Below are positions 35,769 to 45,304 of a DNA stretch of 64,000 bases, in pieces. Under the pieces are notes generated by a model. That model made no database searches. It was not told where the DNA came from and was given only the letters and a program-made list of their open reading frames with translations. A program made the position numbers and the translations under genes. The stretch is from an uncultured Cytophagales bacterium (GTDB lineage Bacteria; Bacteroidota; Bacteroidia; Cytophagales; Thermonemataceae), in NCBI GenBank assembly GCA_937911505.1, contig CALEMF010000049.1, positions 44,552 through 108,551 on the forward strand, read 5' to 3'. The stretch's first letter is position 1. Each line of letters begins with the position of its first letter.

Positions 35769-36350
35769 ATGTTTGATAAATTCCTAAAACACATTAGTGA
35801 ATACATTCTTCTTACAGAAGAAGAAATAACATTTGCTAAAAACCACTTTCCGATAAAATCATACACAAAAAATGAAGTTTTTTTCCACGAAGGAAATATT
35901 GCTAAGCGTATATATTTTGTAATTGAGGGCTGTGTTCGACTCTTTTATAGCGTTGATGGAGATGAGAAAACCGCCTATTTCTATACGGAAGGGAAGTTTT
36001 TTTGTGCGAATGAAAGCCTTGCTAAGAACACACCTGCAAGAGAAAACTTTCAAGCGCTGGAGAATACCACTGTGATGCTATTCCCAAAGACGCCAGATGA
36101 GGCTTTATTCAAAAAATTCCCCAACTTTGAGGTCCTAGAACGACTTGCCTTGGTAGATGAATTGATTACAAGCAATCGAATCATAGAATCGTTTGTCTCA
36201 AAATCACCTGAAGAAAGATATATCGAATTAATAAAAACTAATAAAGCGCTATTTCAAAGAGTTCATCAGCAATATATCGCTTCTTATCTCGGAATATCAC
36301 CACAGTCGTTAAGTAGAATTAGAAAAAGGCTTTCTCAAAGCTCCAACTAA
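35769..36350 (+). CDS. Crp/Fnr family transcriptional regulator
   Basis: 193 aa from the ATG at 35769; a TTG at 35745 is an alternative. N-terminal cyclic-nucleotide-binding-like beta barrel (FFHEGNIAKRIYFVIEGCVRLFY, GEKTAYFYTEGKFFCANESL) and a C-terminal winged helix with HTH (YIASYLGISPQSLSRIRKRL). No Cys cluster for Fe-S, so it is not an Fnr-type oxygen sensor. Members of this group in Bacteroidota commonly control a small adjacent gene. The neighbouring membrane protein, 132 bp downstream, is the natural candidate target. Confidence 0.87.
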   Translation: MFDKFLKHISEYILLTEEEITFAKNHFPIKSYTKNEVFFHEGNIAKRIYFVIEGCVRLFYSVDGDEKTAYFYTEGKFFCANESLAKNTPARENFQALENTTVMLFPKTPDEALFKKFPNFEVLERLALVDELITSNRIIESFVSKSPEERYIELIKTNKALFQRVHQQYIASYLGISPQSLSRIRKRLSQSSN

Positions 36351-36482
36351 ATGGTTATTAACTTAAGTTAATAGAAGTGTATCTCAAGGAGAATAGCTTT
36401 GTCTCAAGTTGCAAGCTAAAAGGTAGCATAACACGCCTCTAGTGATGCTACTATGTTTATTAATCAATAACGAAGAGACCTT

Positions 36483-37028
36483 ATGAATAATGCTTTTTCA
36501 AGAGAATTTTTAGGCGATAACCCTACCAAAAATAACATACTACTGATTTTCACTACCGCTTTTTTAGTGATGGGAGCCGTCAGCTATTTTAACTATGAGC
36601 AGCTTTCCACCTTACCAATTTGGAAGCTTATACTATTTTTAGTAATGATCTTGGATATTGTTTCAGGAGCTGTTGCCAATTATACTCGATCAACACAATT
36701 ATATTATCAAGCTCATACCAAAAGGATTACCTTTTTACTATTACATTTCGTCCATATTGGATTGATTGTACTAGCAGTAGGACATATTTGGTATTGTTTG
36801 GCTGTTTTAGGCTTTACGTTAGCTGGTGCTTTCATTGTAAACTTCACAAAAATATTAAAGCAGCAGGAAATTATAGCTGCAGTGATCGTCAACTTGGGTA
36901 TAATTCTTTTCTATGTAGTTTTTCCAGCTCCACAAATTTTGAACTGGTTACCTGGCATTTTATTGATGAAGCTTGTGTTTGGCTTTGCCATCAATAGAGA
37001 GAAGAAAGAAACCTTCCATTTGCAATAA
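36483..37028 (+). CDS. Six-helix membrane protein of unknown function
   Basis: 181 aa with six predicted membrane helices and short loops, starting at about residues 20, 45, 80, 105, 130 and 155. Few charged residues in the helices; a basic stretch ends the protein (NREKKETFHLQ). I do not recognise a family. It lies 132 bp after the Crp-like regulator, probably in the same cassette and possibly under its control. A copy of the MITE-like repeat follows 100 bp downstream. Confidence 0.65.
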   Translation: MNNAFSREFLGDNPTKNNILLIFTTAFLVMGAVSYFNYEQLSTLPIWKLILFLVMILDIVSGAVANYTRSTQLYYQAHTKRITFLLLHFVHIGLIVLAVGHIWYCLAVLGFTLAGAFIVNFTKILKQQEIIAAVIVNLGIILFYVVFPAPQILNWLPGILLMKLVFGFAINREKKETFHLQ

Positions 37029-37130
37029 AGGATTAGGAAGTACAAAATACAACCCAACTTCTGTATCGAATTGATCAAAAAAAAATAGTTCGACATTTAA
37101 CTCTTACCTTACTGACTTACAACTCTTCAT

Positions 37131-37360
37131 TAAAGTGTTTAGATTTTCGTAATCGTTTATTTTTAAGCTTAAAATGAGTGTGCTGGCCTGAAAATCCAGC
37201 GGGGTGGTGGGCTGACTTTGTGGGTTGAAGCTTTGGATTTTCTTGATTTTTTGGTTCGTTTTTCATCAAGGAAAAATGAACGAAAGATAAATCGAAGTAT
37301 AAGTGATGAAAATTTCGTAAAATATTAATTACGTAGAATTTAATTTTTAAACATTGTCTA
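37131..37360 (+). repeat. MITE-like element, copy A
   Basis: About 230 bp. The left end AAAGTGTTTAGATTTTC and right end GAATTTAATTTTTAAACATTGTC are imperfect inverted repeats. Inside it has an inverted pair GAAAATCC (37190 area) and GGATTTTC (37233 area), a GC-rich patch (CAGCGGGGTGGTGGGC), and a second hairpin GGTTCGTTTTTC-ATCAAG-GAAAAATGAACGAAA. It lacks the GAGCTC-type insert seen in other copies. A palindrome of the 17-bp family follows 20 bp later. It fills most of a 395-bp gene-free stretch. Confidence 0.75.
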
Positions 37361-37380
37361 AAACTAAAGTAACAAAAAAG

Positions 37381-37397
37381 TATACACAAGGTGTATA
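37381..37397. repeat. 17-bp palindrome, copy 5
   Basis: TATACAC-AAG-GTGTATA, perfect 7-bp arms, followed by TTAAGACGTCATC, in which the expected GTTA has become GTCA. It lies 26 bp before the S41 peptidase ATG. Confidence 0.78.
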
Positions 37398-37423
37398 TTA
37401 AGACGTCATCTGTAATTAAAAGA

Positions 37424-38434
37424 ATGAAGTCAATCGTCACCACCTTTTTTTGCTGCCTACTCACATGCTTTCACCTACACGGGCAGAGTAACCCAATTGC
37501 CGTTTTCGAAGAGCTATGGTTAACGTTTGAACAGCAATATGCAGGCTTTGAGTTACGAAAGGTAGATTGGGATCAGCTTTTTGATAAGTACAGACCACAA
37601 ATTGATAAACAGACCGATCAAAAACAACTATTTAAAGTATGTTGTGAATTACTTCAAGAACTTAATGACGCGCATGTTAATCTGATCGATAAAAGCGGCA
37701 AACAAGTAAATCGTTGTAATTCGAATAACTTTCCAAACGCTACAAACATTCTTAGTGAATTTTCAGAGCAAGCGTTTTATGCTATTGTTGATAGTAATTT
37801 AAAAAGAGAAGGTTTTAACTCGTTAAAAACATCACAAGTCATTGGCTACGCACAATCAGATAGCCTTGGGTACATTAGAATCTCCAAAATGGCTGAAAAT
37901 TCAAAAGGGTTAAGTCAGGCGCTTGATCGGTTAAAAGATACCAAAGGAATAATCATCGATATAAGATTAAACTCAGGTGGTACCGATCATTATCTGTATC
38001 AAATTGCGGGTCGATTTGCTGATGAGAAAAGAGTAGGTCATTATAAAACTGAGAGAGTAAAAGGAACCAATACAATGACTAAAGCCAAGGCTTGGTACTT
38101 GAAGCCTTATGGCAAGTACCAGTACAAAAAACCTATAATAATACTGACCAGTGACTTTACGGCAAGTGCTGCCGAGATTTTCGTCTTGGCCATGAAGGAA
38201 CTTCCCTATGTGAGAACAATTGGAGGATTCACCAACGGTGCTACCTCTCATATGAAATCTATTAAATTAAGTAATGGGTGGAAAGTTACGCTATCAAATC
38301 AAATCGCTTATTCTGCTGGTATGGTAAATTATGAAGGAGTAGGAATCAAGCCTGACATTCTCCTAAGCAATCATATTGAGGATGATACAGATAAGGTACT
38401 ACTTAGAGCAATTGAAGAACTGAAGAAAAAATAA
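37424..38434 (+). CDS. S41 family peptidase (secreted)
   Basis: 336 aa from the ATG at 37424 (the open frame starts inside the palindrome). Signal peptide (ends HLHGQ). Tail-specific protease core: GYIRISKM, then IIIDIRLNSGGTD, then LTSDFTASAAEIFVLAMKE with the catalytic Ser in TASAAE and the later GGFTNGATSH loop. The C-terminal GVGIKPDILL is intact. No PDZ domain is obvious. The role is peptide cleavage outside the cytoplasm, substrate unknown. One of three S41 genes in this region. Confidence 0.85.
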   Translation: MKSIVTTFFCCLLTCFHLHGQSNPIAVFEELWLTFEQQYAGFELRKVDWDQLFDKYRPQIDKQTDQKQLFKVCCELLQELNDAHVNLIDKSGKQVNRCNSNNFPNATNILSEFSEQAFYAIVDSNLKREGFNSLKTSQVIGYAQSDSLGYIRISKMAENSKGLSQALDRLKDTKGIIIDIRLNSGGTDHYLYQIAGRFADEKRVGHYKTERVKGTNTMTKAKAWYLKPYGKYQYKKPIIILTSDFTASAAEIFVLAMKELPYVRTIGGFTNGATSHMKSIKLSNGWKVTLSNQIAYSAGMVNYEGVGIKPDILLSNHIEDDTDKVLLRAIEELKKK

Positions 38435-38662
38435 CCAACATAGGTTTATATCTCTACCACTTTCTATTTACGCCACCTTATAAAAGACCTTAAAATAAAA
38501 GTAGTAGCTTGCGCCACTTAAAAAGTACAAATCAGCTCGCTCCCGAAATAACCTCCCATAACTTCTTGAAATGTCTTTATACTGAGGTATTTTGTCTTTG
38601 TATATGTTCAGCATTAATACGATTTTTGCTTTACAATGGTCTAACTAACGTAAATCCGAAAA

Positions 38663-40480
38663 ATGAAGAAAATACTCCTCATTGTCTCAATACTCCTATC
38701 AATATTTTCTACTAATACCAAGGCGCAAAAAAACCTTTTGGATGCTATTAAGGAAGTGTCTTCTGCCGATAGTATCATGAAAAACGTTAGCTACTTTGCA
38801 GATGTATATGGCCCGCGATTATTAGGCACCCCCAATTACTATCAGGCAGTCTTACACGCCGAAAAGACCCTTAAGCGACAAGGTTGTAGCACAGAATTAC
38901 AAAACTTTGACAGAGGTTACAGAGGTTGGGATTTCTCTTCATTTAAGGTGGAGATGACCTCGCCGCAATACGTTCCCATTAAAGCTTTTCCTTTAGCATT
39001 CACAAAATCTACGGATGGCGAAAAGGAAGGAGAAATAGTCTTTATAGAAAAATTACAAGATGCCTACGATCAAGAAGGGCAGTTGAAGGGTAAAATTATC
39101 ATGCTAAAAGCCCTGTATCGCCCTGTAACTAGCTATGAAGGTACTGCAACAAAAGTGCTTTCAGACGAGACCTTATCACGTGCCATAGCGAACCCTGATC
39201 CTAATGATGTCATCATTGGGTATCATAGTAGAGTTTCGGTTTTTGGCTTATTTAAATGGCGGCAAGATTATAAAAAACGCTTGGAAAAATTCTATAAGTT
39301 TTGCGATAAAGAAGGGGTGATTGCCGTTATTGAACCCAGCGATCGGCCCTACACCCTACTACACGTAGACGGGAATCGTGCGATGCCTTCTTTCAAACGC
39401 AAAGACGACTACAAACCGCTCGCCACCTTCAATATTGCCAATGAACATTTTGGTAGATTACTCCGCTTAAAAAATTTGGGTCTCAACCCAAAACTTAAGG
39501 TAGAACTGACCACGCAGTATTATACGGAAAGTCAATATCATCAAAACCTCATCGCGGAAATTCCTGGAACAGATTCTACTTTAAAAGATGAACTAGTCCT
39601 TATCGGTGGTCATCTAGATAGCTGGCATGCAGGAACTGGAGCAGTAGACAATGCCGCTAGTTGTGCGATGTTTATGGAATGTATGCGCATTCTAAAAACG
39701 CTAGATGTAAAGCCTAAAAGAACCATTAGGATGGTACTTTGGGGCGGTGAAGAACAAGTATTTGCAGGCTCTGAATTTTATACCGATACCAGAATTGGCG
39801 ATATGACTACTGGAGAACCCAAGTACGAAAAACCCAAAATTTCCGCTTATCTGAATCTTGATAATGGTGCAGGAAAAATCAGAGGTATTTATTTGATGGG
39901 AAACAAGACCATCGAACCTTATTTTGCTCAATACTTGGAGCCTTTCCCAGAAAGTAACGCCCTCGTCATTCAAAATGCCAACCAAACAGATCATTGGATA
40001 TTGGATTATCATAATATTCCTGCTTTTCAATTTATCCAAGACCCACTAGATTATATTCCATTTATCCATCATACCAATGCAGATGTGTACGAGTATGTTC
40101 ACAAAGAAAAACAACAATACAATGCCGAATTAGTAGCTTACTTAGCGGTTCAGATTGCCAACGAAAAGCATTTGCTTCCCAGAAAACCCTTCAACTTTAT
40201 ACAGCCTAGTAGAGAAGGCAATACCACCTTCACCTTGAAAGGATTTAAAGAGGCTAAACAGGTTTCAGTGATTGGTGATTTTAACAACTGGGACATGTTT
40301 AATTTACCCATGTACAAAACCGATAATGGTTGGGAAATGAAACTCGATTTGCCCAAAGGTAAGTACCTCTACAAGTTTATTGTAGATGGCATGTGGACTA
40401 ACAACCCTGCTGTTCCAGAAGATCAACTCGTGAAAGACGGTAAAGGCCACGCAGGTTTAACGGTTCTGTACATTGAATAA
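38663..40480 (+). CDS. M28 family metallopeptidase with C-terminal CBM48/AMPK-like domain
   Basis: 605 aa with signal peptide (ends NTKAQ). A PA-like insert precedes the M28 zinc domain: GGHLDSWHAGTGAVDNAAS (near residue 314, zinc His and Asp) and WGGEEQVFAGSEF (near residue 360, catalytic Glu and zinc Glu), then a later His in HTNADVYE. The last 90 residues (from about 520) are different: VSVIGDFNNWD then LPKGKYLYKFIVDGMW, which is the E-set/CBM48 (glycogen-recognition) pattern. That fusion to an exopeptidase is unusual. The peptidase part resembles carboxypeptidase Q-like enzymes. Confidence 0.84.
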   Translation: MKKILLIVSILLSIFSTNTKAQKNLLDAIKEVSSADSIMKNVSYFADVYGPRLLGTPNYYQAVLHAEKTLKRQGCSTELQNFDRGYRGWDFSSFKVEMTSPQYVPIKAFPLAFTKSTDGEKEGEIVFIEKLQDAYDQEGQLKGKIIMLKALYRPVTSYEGTATKVLSDETLSRAIANPDPNDVIIGYHSRVSVFGLFKWRQDYKKRLEKFYKFCDKEGVIAVIEPSDRPYTLLHVDGNRAMPSFKRKDDYKPLATFNIANEHFGRLLRLKNLGLNPKLKVELTTQYYTESQYHQNLIAEIPGTDSTLKDELVLIGGHLDSWHAGTGAVDNAASCAMFMECMRILKTLDVKPKRTIRMVLWGGEEQVFAGSEFYTDTRIGDMTTGEPKYEKPKISAYLNLDNGAGKIRGIYLMGNKTIEPYFAQYLEPFPESNALVIQNANQTDHWILDYHNIPAFQFIQDPLDYIPFIHHTNADVYEYVHKEKQQYNAELVAYLAVQIANEKHLLPRKPFNFIQPSREGNTTFTLKGFKEAKQVSVIGDFNNWDMFNLPMYKTDNGWEMKLDLPKGKYLYKFIVDGMWTNNPAVPEDQLVKDGKGHAGLTVLYIE

Positions 40481-40695
40481 AGGTAGTTTTATAATGCTGG
40501 CATCGAGTAGAAACAGAAAATAAAGCCAACCCCTACTGCTCTTCATGCACATAAACGTTAGGTACTATCGAAACGCTTAAGAAATGACTATTCAAATAAG
40601 GAAAAACCTACTCCTCATTTTTGACAGGTTTCTCCACACACAAGGTAATTTTACCCTAGAAGTGTACCTGAATTCTATAAACCTAAATGAAAAAA

Positions 40696-40712
40696 CGCAC
40701 TTAATGTGTATA
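40696..40712. repeat. 17-bp palindrome, copy 6
   Basis: CGCACTTAATGTGTATA: the left arm has diverged, the right arm GTGTATA is intact. It is followed by TTGTAACGTTAGC, with GTTAGC core. It lies 31 bp before the lipoprotein gene. Confidence 0.65.
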
Positions 40713-40743
40713 TTGTAACGTTAGCGACAACCATGAAAACCCA

Positions 40744-41628
40744 ATGAAAAAAATCAAACCTCCCCTCTTATTAATGGTCATTACAATATTCAGTGCTTGT
40801 CAATCCAACCAATCCGTCAATAAAGATTTGGCAACGGGTGCTTATTCAAGAGGCAATGGCATTGGTGTTAATGATGTTACGCTAGAGATTAACGGAGAAA
40901 CTGATAATAGAAATGAATTTGTCTTTGGCGAAAGTGTGACCCTCATATTTAATAATATTTCAGGGTTAACCAATGTAGACGGAAAAACATTTCCAGAACT
41001 TTCAATGCACATTGTAAAAAATGAGAAAGATACTGTTCTTTTAAAACCAAACTTATTAGAGCGTTTAAATGATGGTACTGACCTTTCCCCACTACAACTA
41101 CAAGCAAACTTCATAGCCTCTCTGCCTAATCGGGAGAATGAAAAGTATAAGGTATTTATAGAAATTACCGATAAAAAAGGTGATGGAAAGTTTAATTACG
41201 AATTACCTTTTACAATAAAGGAAAATGATTTATTGGACATAAAAAGTAATGGTATTGAATACTCAACCATCTATTTGTGGAATGAAACCTTACAACAACC
41301 CGTCCTTGACAATAATGTTAGCTCTGAACATTTATTTATCCTAATTCTTAATGATATTGAAGGCTTGGAGTTAAGTAACGAAAAGGTTTTTCCGATCTTT
41401 TCACTTGACTTAACCGATAATAATGGGAACACAATGCTTTCTAACCCAAATCTTTTAGGTGCTTATGAGGAAACTGGCGTAAGCCCAAAAGATTTGAAAG
41501 ACCAAGTAAATGCCAAGCTTACTTTCCCAAAAGGGAAGGCAAAGAATCCTTGCCGCTTGCGTGTAAAATTAAAGGATAAGAACTCCTCGAAGGAAGTTAG
41601 CATCTCCACAAAATTAAACATAAATTAA
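40744..41628 (+). CDS. Lipoprotein with two repeated domains, unknown function
   Basis: 294 aa; lipobox (IFSACQSN, Cys near residue 19). The mature protein holds two similar beta-rich halves: NNISGLTNVDGKTFPELSMHIV and NDIEGLELSNEKVFPIFSLDL align, each followed by a NPNLL or KPNLL element (about residues 50-160 and 180-290). So it looks like an internal duplication of an Ig-like domain. No enzymatic motif seen. The location is the outer membrane or periplasm. The gene's 3' end reads GTGCCAAC, complementary in its core to the GTTAGC upstream. Confidence 0.62.
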   Translation: MKKIKPPLLLMVITIFSACQSNQSVNKDLATGAYSRGNGIGVNDVTLEINGETDNRNEFVFGESVTLIFNNISGLTNVDGKTFPELSMHIVKNEKDTVLLKPNLLERLNDGTDLSPLQLQANFIASLPNRENEKYKVFIEITDKKGDGKFNYELPFTIKENDLLDIKSNGIEYSTIYLWNETLQQPVLDNNVSSEHLFILILNDIEGLELSNEKVFPIFSLDLTDNNGNTMLSNPNLLGAYEETGVSPKDLKDQVNAKLTFPKGKAKNPCRLRVKLKDKNSSKEVSISTKLNIN

Positions 41629-41774
41629 AGTGCCAACAATAGCTTATGGCCCTAGCTTATTCTTACCTACTTCTTAGGTGGCGTTTCGGCTTGATGTATG
41701 TTTATTGCTAACCTATACAACTACCCACAACAAAGATCCATGAGCATTCACAAAGGAAGAAATAAAATTAAGCA

Positions 41775-42527
41775 TTGATTTCAACGAAAATATATAGGCC
41801 AAGTGGTCCTCTTAGTCGATTTGTAGATATTATATGGGTTGGACAATCTTCAAACGTAAAGCTTGAATCAAGCCATCATGCTGCATTGTTTACAGAGTTG
41901 ATTTTCAACTATGGTGATTCTTTTAAAATGAGGGGGCAGCATATTGAGTACTTTAACGATCAGTCCGTTTGTCAAATCATATCAGGGCTAAAAACTGAGC
42001 CTTTTCAAACCAAAATATTAGGAGCTTACAAGTGTGTTGGATTGATACTAAAGCCATTTTGCTTTGGAGTACTGTTGGATAATTTAGGAAGTAAAGCTTT
42101 TGAGCAAACTTCTGAAATAATCTATGAAACAATTATTGATTGTGCTCATCCTCATTTCAAAAATTTAGCATTAGCGCTTCTAAAAATATTCTCAAAGTAT
42201 CAAATAGATGCAGACCTACTTAAATTTGAACGTTTTGTATCGGAGAAGAATTTAGAAAAAGGGGCAATGAGAGACTTTAATTCAAAAATTCCAATCTCTC
42301 AGAAAAGTTTCATTCAAAAATTCAAAAGACATTACCTGCTGACACCCAAGGATTACTTTCGGCTAAAGAAGATTAACCAATCAATAGAGTTTATAGAAAA
42401 CAACAAATCCTTAAGTTTAACTGAGGTAGCATTAGATGCAGGATTCTACGACCAACCCCATTTTATAAAGACTTTTAAGAAATTTTGTGGCTATAGTCCG
42501 AAGAAGCATCTCCCCCAAATCCACTAG
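41775..42527 (+). CDS. AraC family transcriptional regulator
   Basis: 250 aa from a TTG start at 41775 (no ATG is near; a purine-rich AAAGGAAG lies about 20 bp upstream). The N-terminal ligand domain (IYRPSGPLSRFVDIIW) belongs to the DUF6597-like type. The C-terminal AraC DNA-binding domain has two helix-turn-helix motifs, FIQKFKRHYLLTPKDYFRLKKIN and LTEVALDAGFYDQPHFIKTFKKFCGYSPKK. The dihydrofolate-reductase-like gene follows 69 bp downstream and is probably its target. Confidence 0.85.
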   Translation: MISTKIYRPSGPLSRFVDIIWVGQSSNVKLESSHHAALFTELIFNYGDSFKMRGQHIEYFNDQSVCQIISGLKTEPFQTKILGAYKCVGLILKPFCFGVLLDNLGSKAFEQTSEIIYETIIDCAHPHFKNLALALLKIFSKYQIDADLLKFERFVSEKNLEKGAMRDFNSKIPISQKSFIQKFKRHYLLTPKDYFRLKKINQSIEFIENNKSLSLTEVALDAGFYDQPHFIKTFKKFCGYSPKKHLPQIH

Positions 42528-42596
42528 GTAAACTCTGTACAATTCCATTCCCCCAAAGAATAAGAACTTTACGTTCTTAACTTTAAGTTGATAATC

Positions 42597-43136
42597 ATGA
42601 ATAAAACGAATAAAGTATTTATTGCCACAAGTCTAGATGGATACATCGCTGATAAAGATGGTAAAATTGACTGGTTGTATTCAGTACCTAACCCTGACAA
42701 CGAAGATCACGGCTATGTAGAGTTCATGGAAGGTATTGATGCACTTGTGATGGGGCGAAAAACCTTTGAAACCGTATTGGGATTTGATATTGAATGGCCT
42801 TATGACAAACCAGTTTTTGTGCTAAGCAATAAGCTAAAGGAAATACCAGACAGTCATAAAGAAAAAGCATTTTTAGTCAATGGCTTACTAACTGACATCT
42901 TGAGCCAACTCCATAAAATGGGGCATTACCATTTATACATTGATGGGGGCACAACGATACAAAGTTTTCTTAAGGAAGACTTGATTGATGAAATTACTAT
43001 TTCACAAATACCCCTACTACTTGGTGGAGGCTTTTCTTTGTTTGGCGAACTCTCTGATAAAGTTGAGTTTGAACTGATTCGAACAAAAGTATTTTTAAAT
43101 CAAATAACGCAAAGTAGCTACAAAAGGAAAAGGTAA
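42597..43136 (+). CDS. Dihydrofolate-reductase/RibD-C-like protein
   Basis: 179 aa from the ATG at 42597; a TTG at 42588 is an alternative. N-terminus VFIATSLDGYIADKDGKIDW and MGRKTFETV match the RibD C-terminal / DHFR-like family (COG0262), which binds NADPH. The second half carries FVLSNK and YIDGGTTIQSF. It lacks features that would prove true DHFR activity, and members of this group include uncharacterised reductases. It forms a pair with the AraC regulator. Confidence 0.82.
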   Translation: MNKTNKVFIATSLDGYIADKDGKIDWLYSVPNPDNEDHGYVEFMEGIDALVMGRKTFETVLGFDIEWPYDKPVFVLSNKLKEIPDSHKEKAFLVNGLLTDILSQLHKMGHYHLYIDGGTTIQSFLKEDLIDEITISQIPLLLGGGFSLFGELSDKVEFELIRTKVFLNQITQSSYKRKR

Positions 43137-43159
43137 GATACGAACCGTTGACAATCGCA

Positions 43160-43305
43160 CCTCGCTTGGCTCCTACAAAATGACAGTTATTTTACAAACT
43201 ATAATCTTACCCCTTTATCTCTTGCTAACTTGGGGGAAGTGCCATATAGCACATTACCTCTTGACGGACAATCTTTTATTGAGTAGTTTCAGGGGTAAAG
43301 ATTGG
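43160..43305 (+). repeat. Hairpin spacer repeat (family 3), copy a
   Basis: Contains CGCTTGGCTCCTACAAAATGACAGT (left motif), an inverted pair AATCTTACCCCT (43203-43214) / AGGGGTAAAGATT (43291-43303), and CTCTTGACGGACAATCTTTTATTGAGTAGTTT (right motif, in two parts). Copies b, c and d share the left or right motif. It fills most of the spacer before the second AraC gene. Confidence 0.7.
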
Positions 43306-43394
43306 TTCTTACACTACTAACCACTTTTATTATGTGGTTTTACTACGCTACCCCCTAGCCCATAGAAAAGTACTAACATTTAAAACCCAGTATA

Positions 43395-44315
43395 TTGCAA
43401 TTGGAAACCGAAATTAAATACTTCAAAGATATCCCCACATTACTCCGAAGTATTAGGACAGTCACCCCACGCATGACTGATTTCCATATTCACCGACATG
43501 AAGATACCCCTGCAAGCCACCTGAAAGAAACCTCTATTTTCAGGAGTGATGTCTATGCGATCCTTTACTTGGAAGAAGGAGAAGCCTATTATAAGATAGG
43601 TCTTTCCGACTATCATATGAAACCTGGTTCTTTTTATTTTCATAGCGCCTACCACCTAAGGTATTATCAAAAATTAGCGAAGTGGAAAGGCTATGTAGTC
43701 CTTTTTACAGAGTCATTTATGAACCGAAAAGTTTTTGTGGATATTCCTAAACAATTCCCTTTCTATAAAATCGATGCCGAAGTATTACTCTATCCTAAAA
43801 AGTCCGAAATCAATCGAATCAAATACCTACTTGAAGAGTTGCACTATTTCTACCATTCCACAGAATTCAATAAAGAAGAAATCCTCTACCATTACCTGAA
43901 CCTGCTACTTACCTATTCAAAAAGTATACACACCACTTTTATGAATACCAAAAGTATAAACCCGTTGAGTAAACTCACTCGTTTGGCTAAATCTTTTGAA
44001 ATGCTTCTAGAAGAACACTTCTATCAAGTGGCCAACAACCAAACAGATAGCATATTCGCAGTCAGTGACTTTGCGGATCAACTATCCGTTACCCCTAATC
44101 ATTTAAGTGATGTAGTAAAAAGTCACTTCGGAAAAACTCCTACACAATTAATCCGAGAGCGTTTAATTTTAGAAGCGCAGGCACTCCTGAAAAGTACAGA
44201 CATGTCTATATCACAAGTAGCCTATTTTCTGCATTTCAAAGACCCCTCCAACTTTGCCAAGTTCTTCAAATCTTACACTCAAAAAAGCCCTTCTCAATAT
44301 AAGCTAGAAAGATAA
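43395..44315 (+). CDS. AraC family transcriptional regulator
   Basis: 306 aa from TTG at 43395 (a second TTG at 43401; no early ATG). N-terminal cupin-like sensing domain (AILYLEEGEAYYKIGLSDYHMKPGSFYFH). C-terminal AraC domain: VSDFADQLSVTPNHLSDVVKSHFGKTPTQLIRERLI, then SISQVAYFLHFKDPSNFAKFFKSYT-type second helix-turn-helix and SPSQYK end. The start codon is uncertain but the frame is sure. The short-chain dehydrogenase 95 bp downstream is the probable target; AraC-SDR pairs are common. Confidence 0.86.
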   Translation: MQLETEIKYFKDIPTLLRSIRTVTPRMTDFHIHRHEDTPASHLKETSIFRSDVYAILYLEEGEAYYKIGLSDYHMKPGSFYFHSAYHLRYYQKLAKWKGYVVLFTESFMNRKVFVDIPKQFPFYKIDAEVLLYPKKSEINRIKYLLEELHYFYHSTEFNKEEILYHYLNLLLTYSKSIHTTFMNTKSINPLSKLTRLAKSFEMLLEEHFYQVANNQTDSIFAVSDFADQLSVTPNHLSDVVKSHFGKTPTQLIRERLILEAQALLKSTDMSISQVAYFLHFKDPSNFAKFFKSYTQKSPSQYKLER

Positions 44316-44410
44316 TCCGTAAAATCTACCTGTAGCCCTGTAAACAATACCAGCAACAAGCCATAACTTTCCCTTACTTTGTTTTATCAATCATTCAAAA
44401 AATAAAAGAA

Positions 44411-45253
44411 ATGAAAGCAGATAAAAAAGTATGGCTCATTACTGGCGCTTCTACTGGATTCGGTAAAGAACTAGCAAAAGTAGTAGAGGAAAAAGGCGAT
44501 CTAGTTGTTGCCACTTTTCGCAAGCAAGCACAAGTAGATAATTTCACCTCCCTCGAAAAGGGGAAACTTGGGGTACTCATTGATGTGACTAATACAGCGC
44601 AAATCACCTCAGGTGTTGAAAAAGCTATAAATCAATTCGGAAAAATTGATGTGCTGGTCAACAATGCAGGATATGGTTCTTTAGGTGCCATTGAAGAAAT
44701 CCCCGATGCGGAGGTAAGAAAGCAGTTTGAGGTGAATGTGTTCGGAGCAATCAACATGGTCAAGGCCGTCTTGCCCACTATGCGTAAGCAGCGGTCAGGT
44801 CATATTCTAAATGTAACTTCTATAGGAGGGTTGATTGGTTTTGGTGCTTCTGGTATTTACAACGGCTCTAAGTTTGCGTTAGAAGGTATTGGACATTCCC
44901 TTCGCATTCAATTGAAGCCGCTGGGTATCCATGTAACCAATATTGAGCCTGGCCCTTTCCGCACTGACTGGGCTGGACGCTCGGCCACTTTTGTCCAAAG
45001 CGAAATTGAAGACTATAAAGAAACCGTTGGGAGTATGCTCGATGGGATCAAAAACCTGAGCGGTAACCAAGCCGGCGATCCATATTTGGCTGCAAAAGCT
45101 ATGTATGCCATCACGCAGGTAGAGCACCCTCCGTTACTACTCCCTTTAGGAAATGCCGCCTTTACCAATGCGCGAAAATTCTACCAAGAAGCTATCAAAA
45201 GCCTTGATGCATTCGAGTACATTGGTAGACCAACAGACTTTGTAGAAGAGTAG
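44411..45253 (+). CDS. Short-chain dehydrogenase/reductase
   Basis: 280 aa, cytosolic. Classical SDR: cofactor loop ITGASTGFGKELA (TGxxxGxG) at the start, NNAGYG near residue 80, catalytic Ser in NVTSIGG and YNGSK (YxxxK) near residue 155, then NIEPGPFRTDW. The loop points to NAD(P)H dependence; the substrate is unknown. Linked to the upstream AraC regulator. Confidence 0.9.
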   Translation: MKADKKVWLITGASTGFGKELAKVVEEKGDLVVATFRKQAQVDNFTSLEKGKLGVLIDVTNTAQITSGVEKAINQFGKIDVLVNNAGYGSLGAIEEIPDAEVRKQFEVNVFGAINMVKAVLPTMRKQRSGHILNVTSIGGLIGFGASGIYNGSKFALEGIGHSLRIQLKPLGIHVTNIEPGPFRTDWAGRSATFVQSEIEDYKETVGSMLDGIKNLSGNQAGDPYLAAKAMYAITQVEHPPLLLPLGNAAFTNARKFYQEAIKSLDAFEYIGRPTDFVEE

Positions 45254-45304
45254 CTAAATAGCTACTTGACAGAAGTCGATAGTGATAAACCTTAAAATAG
45301 AGAG

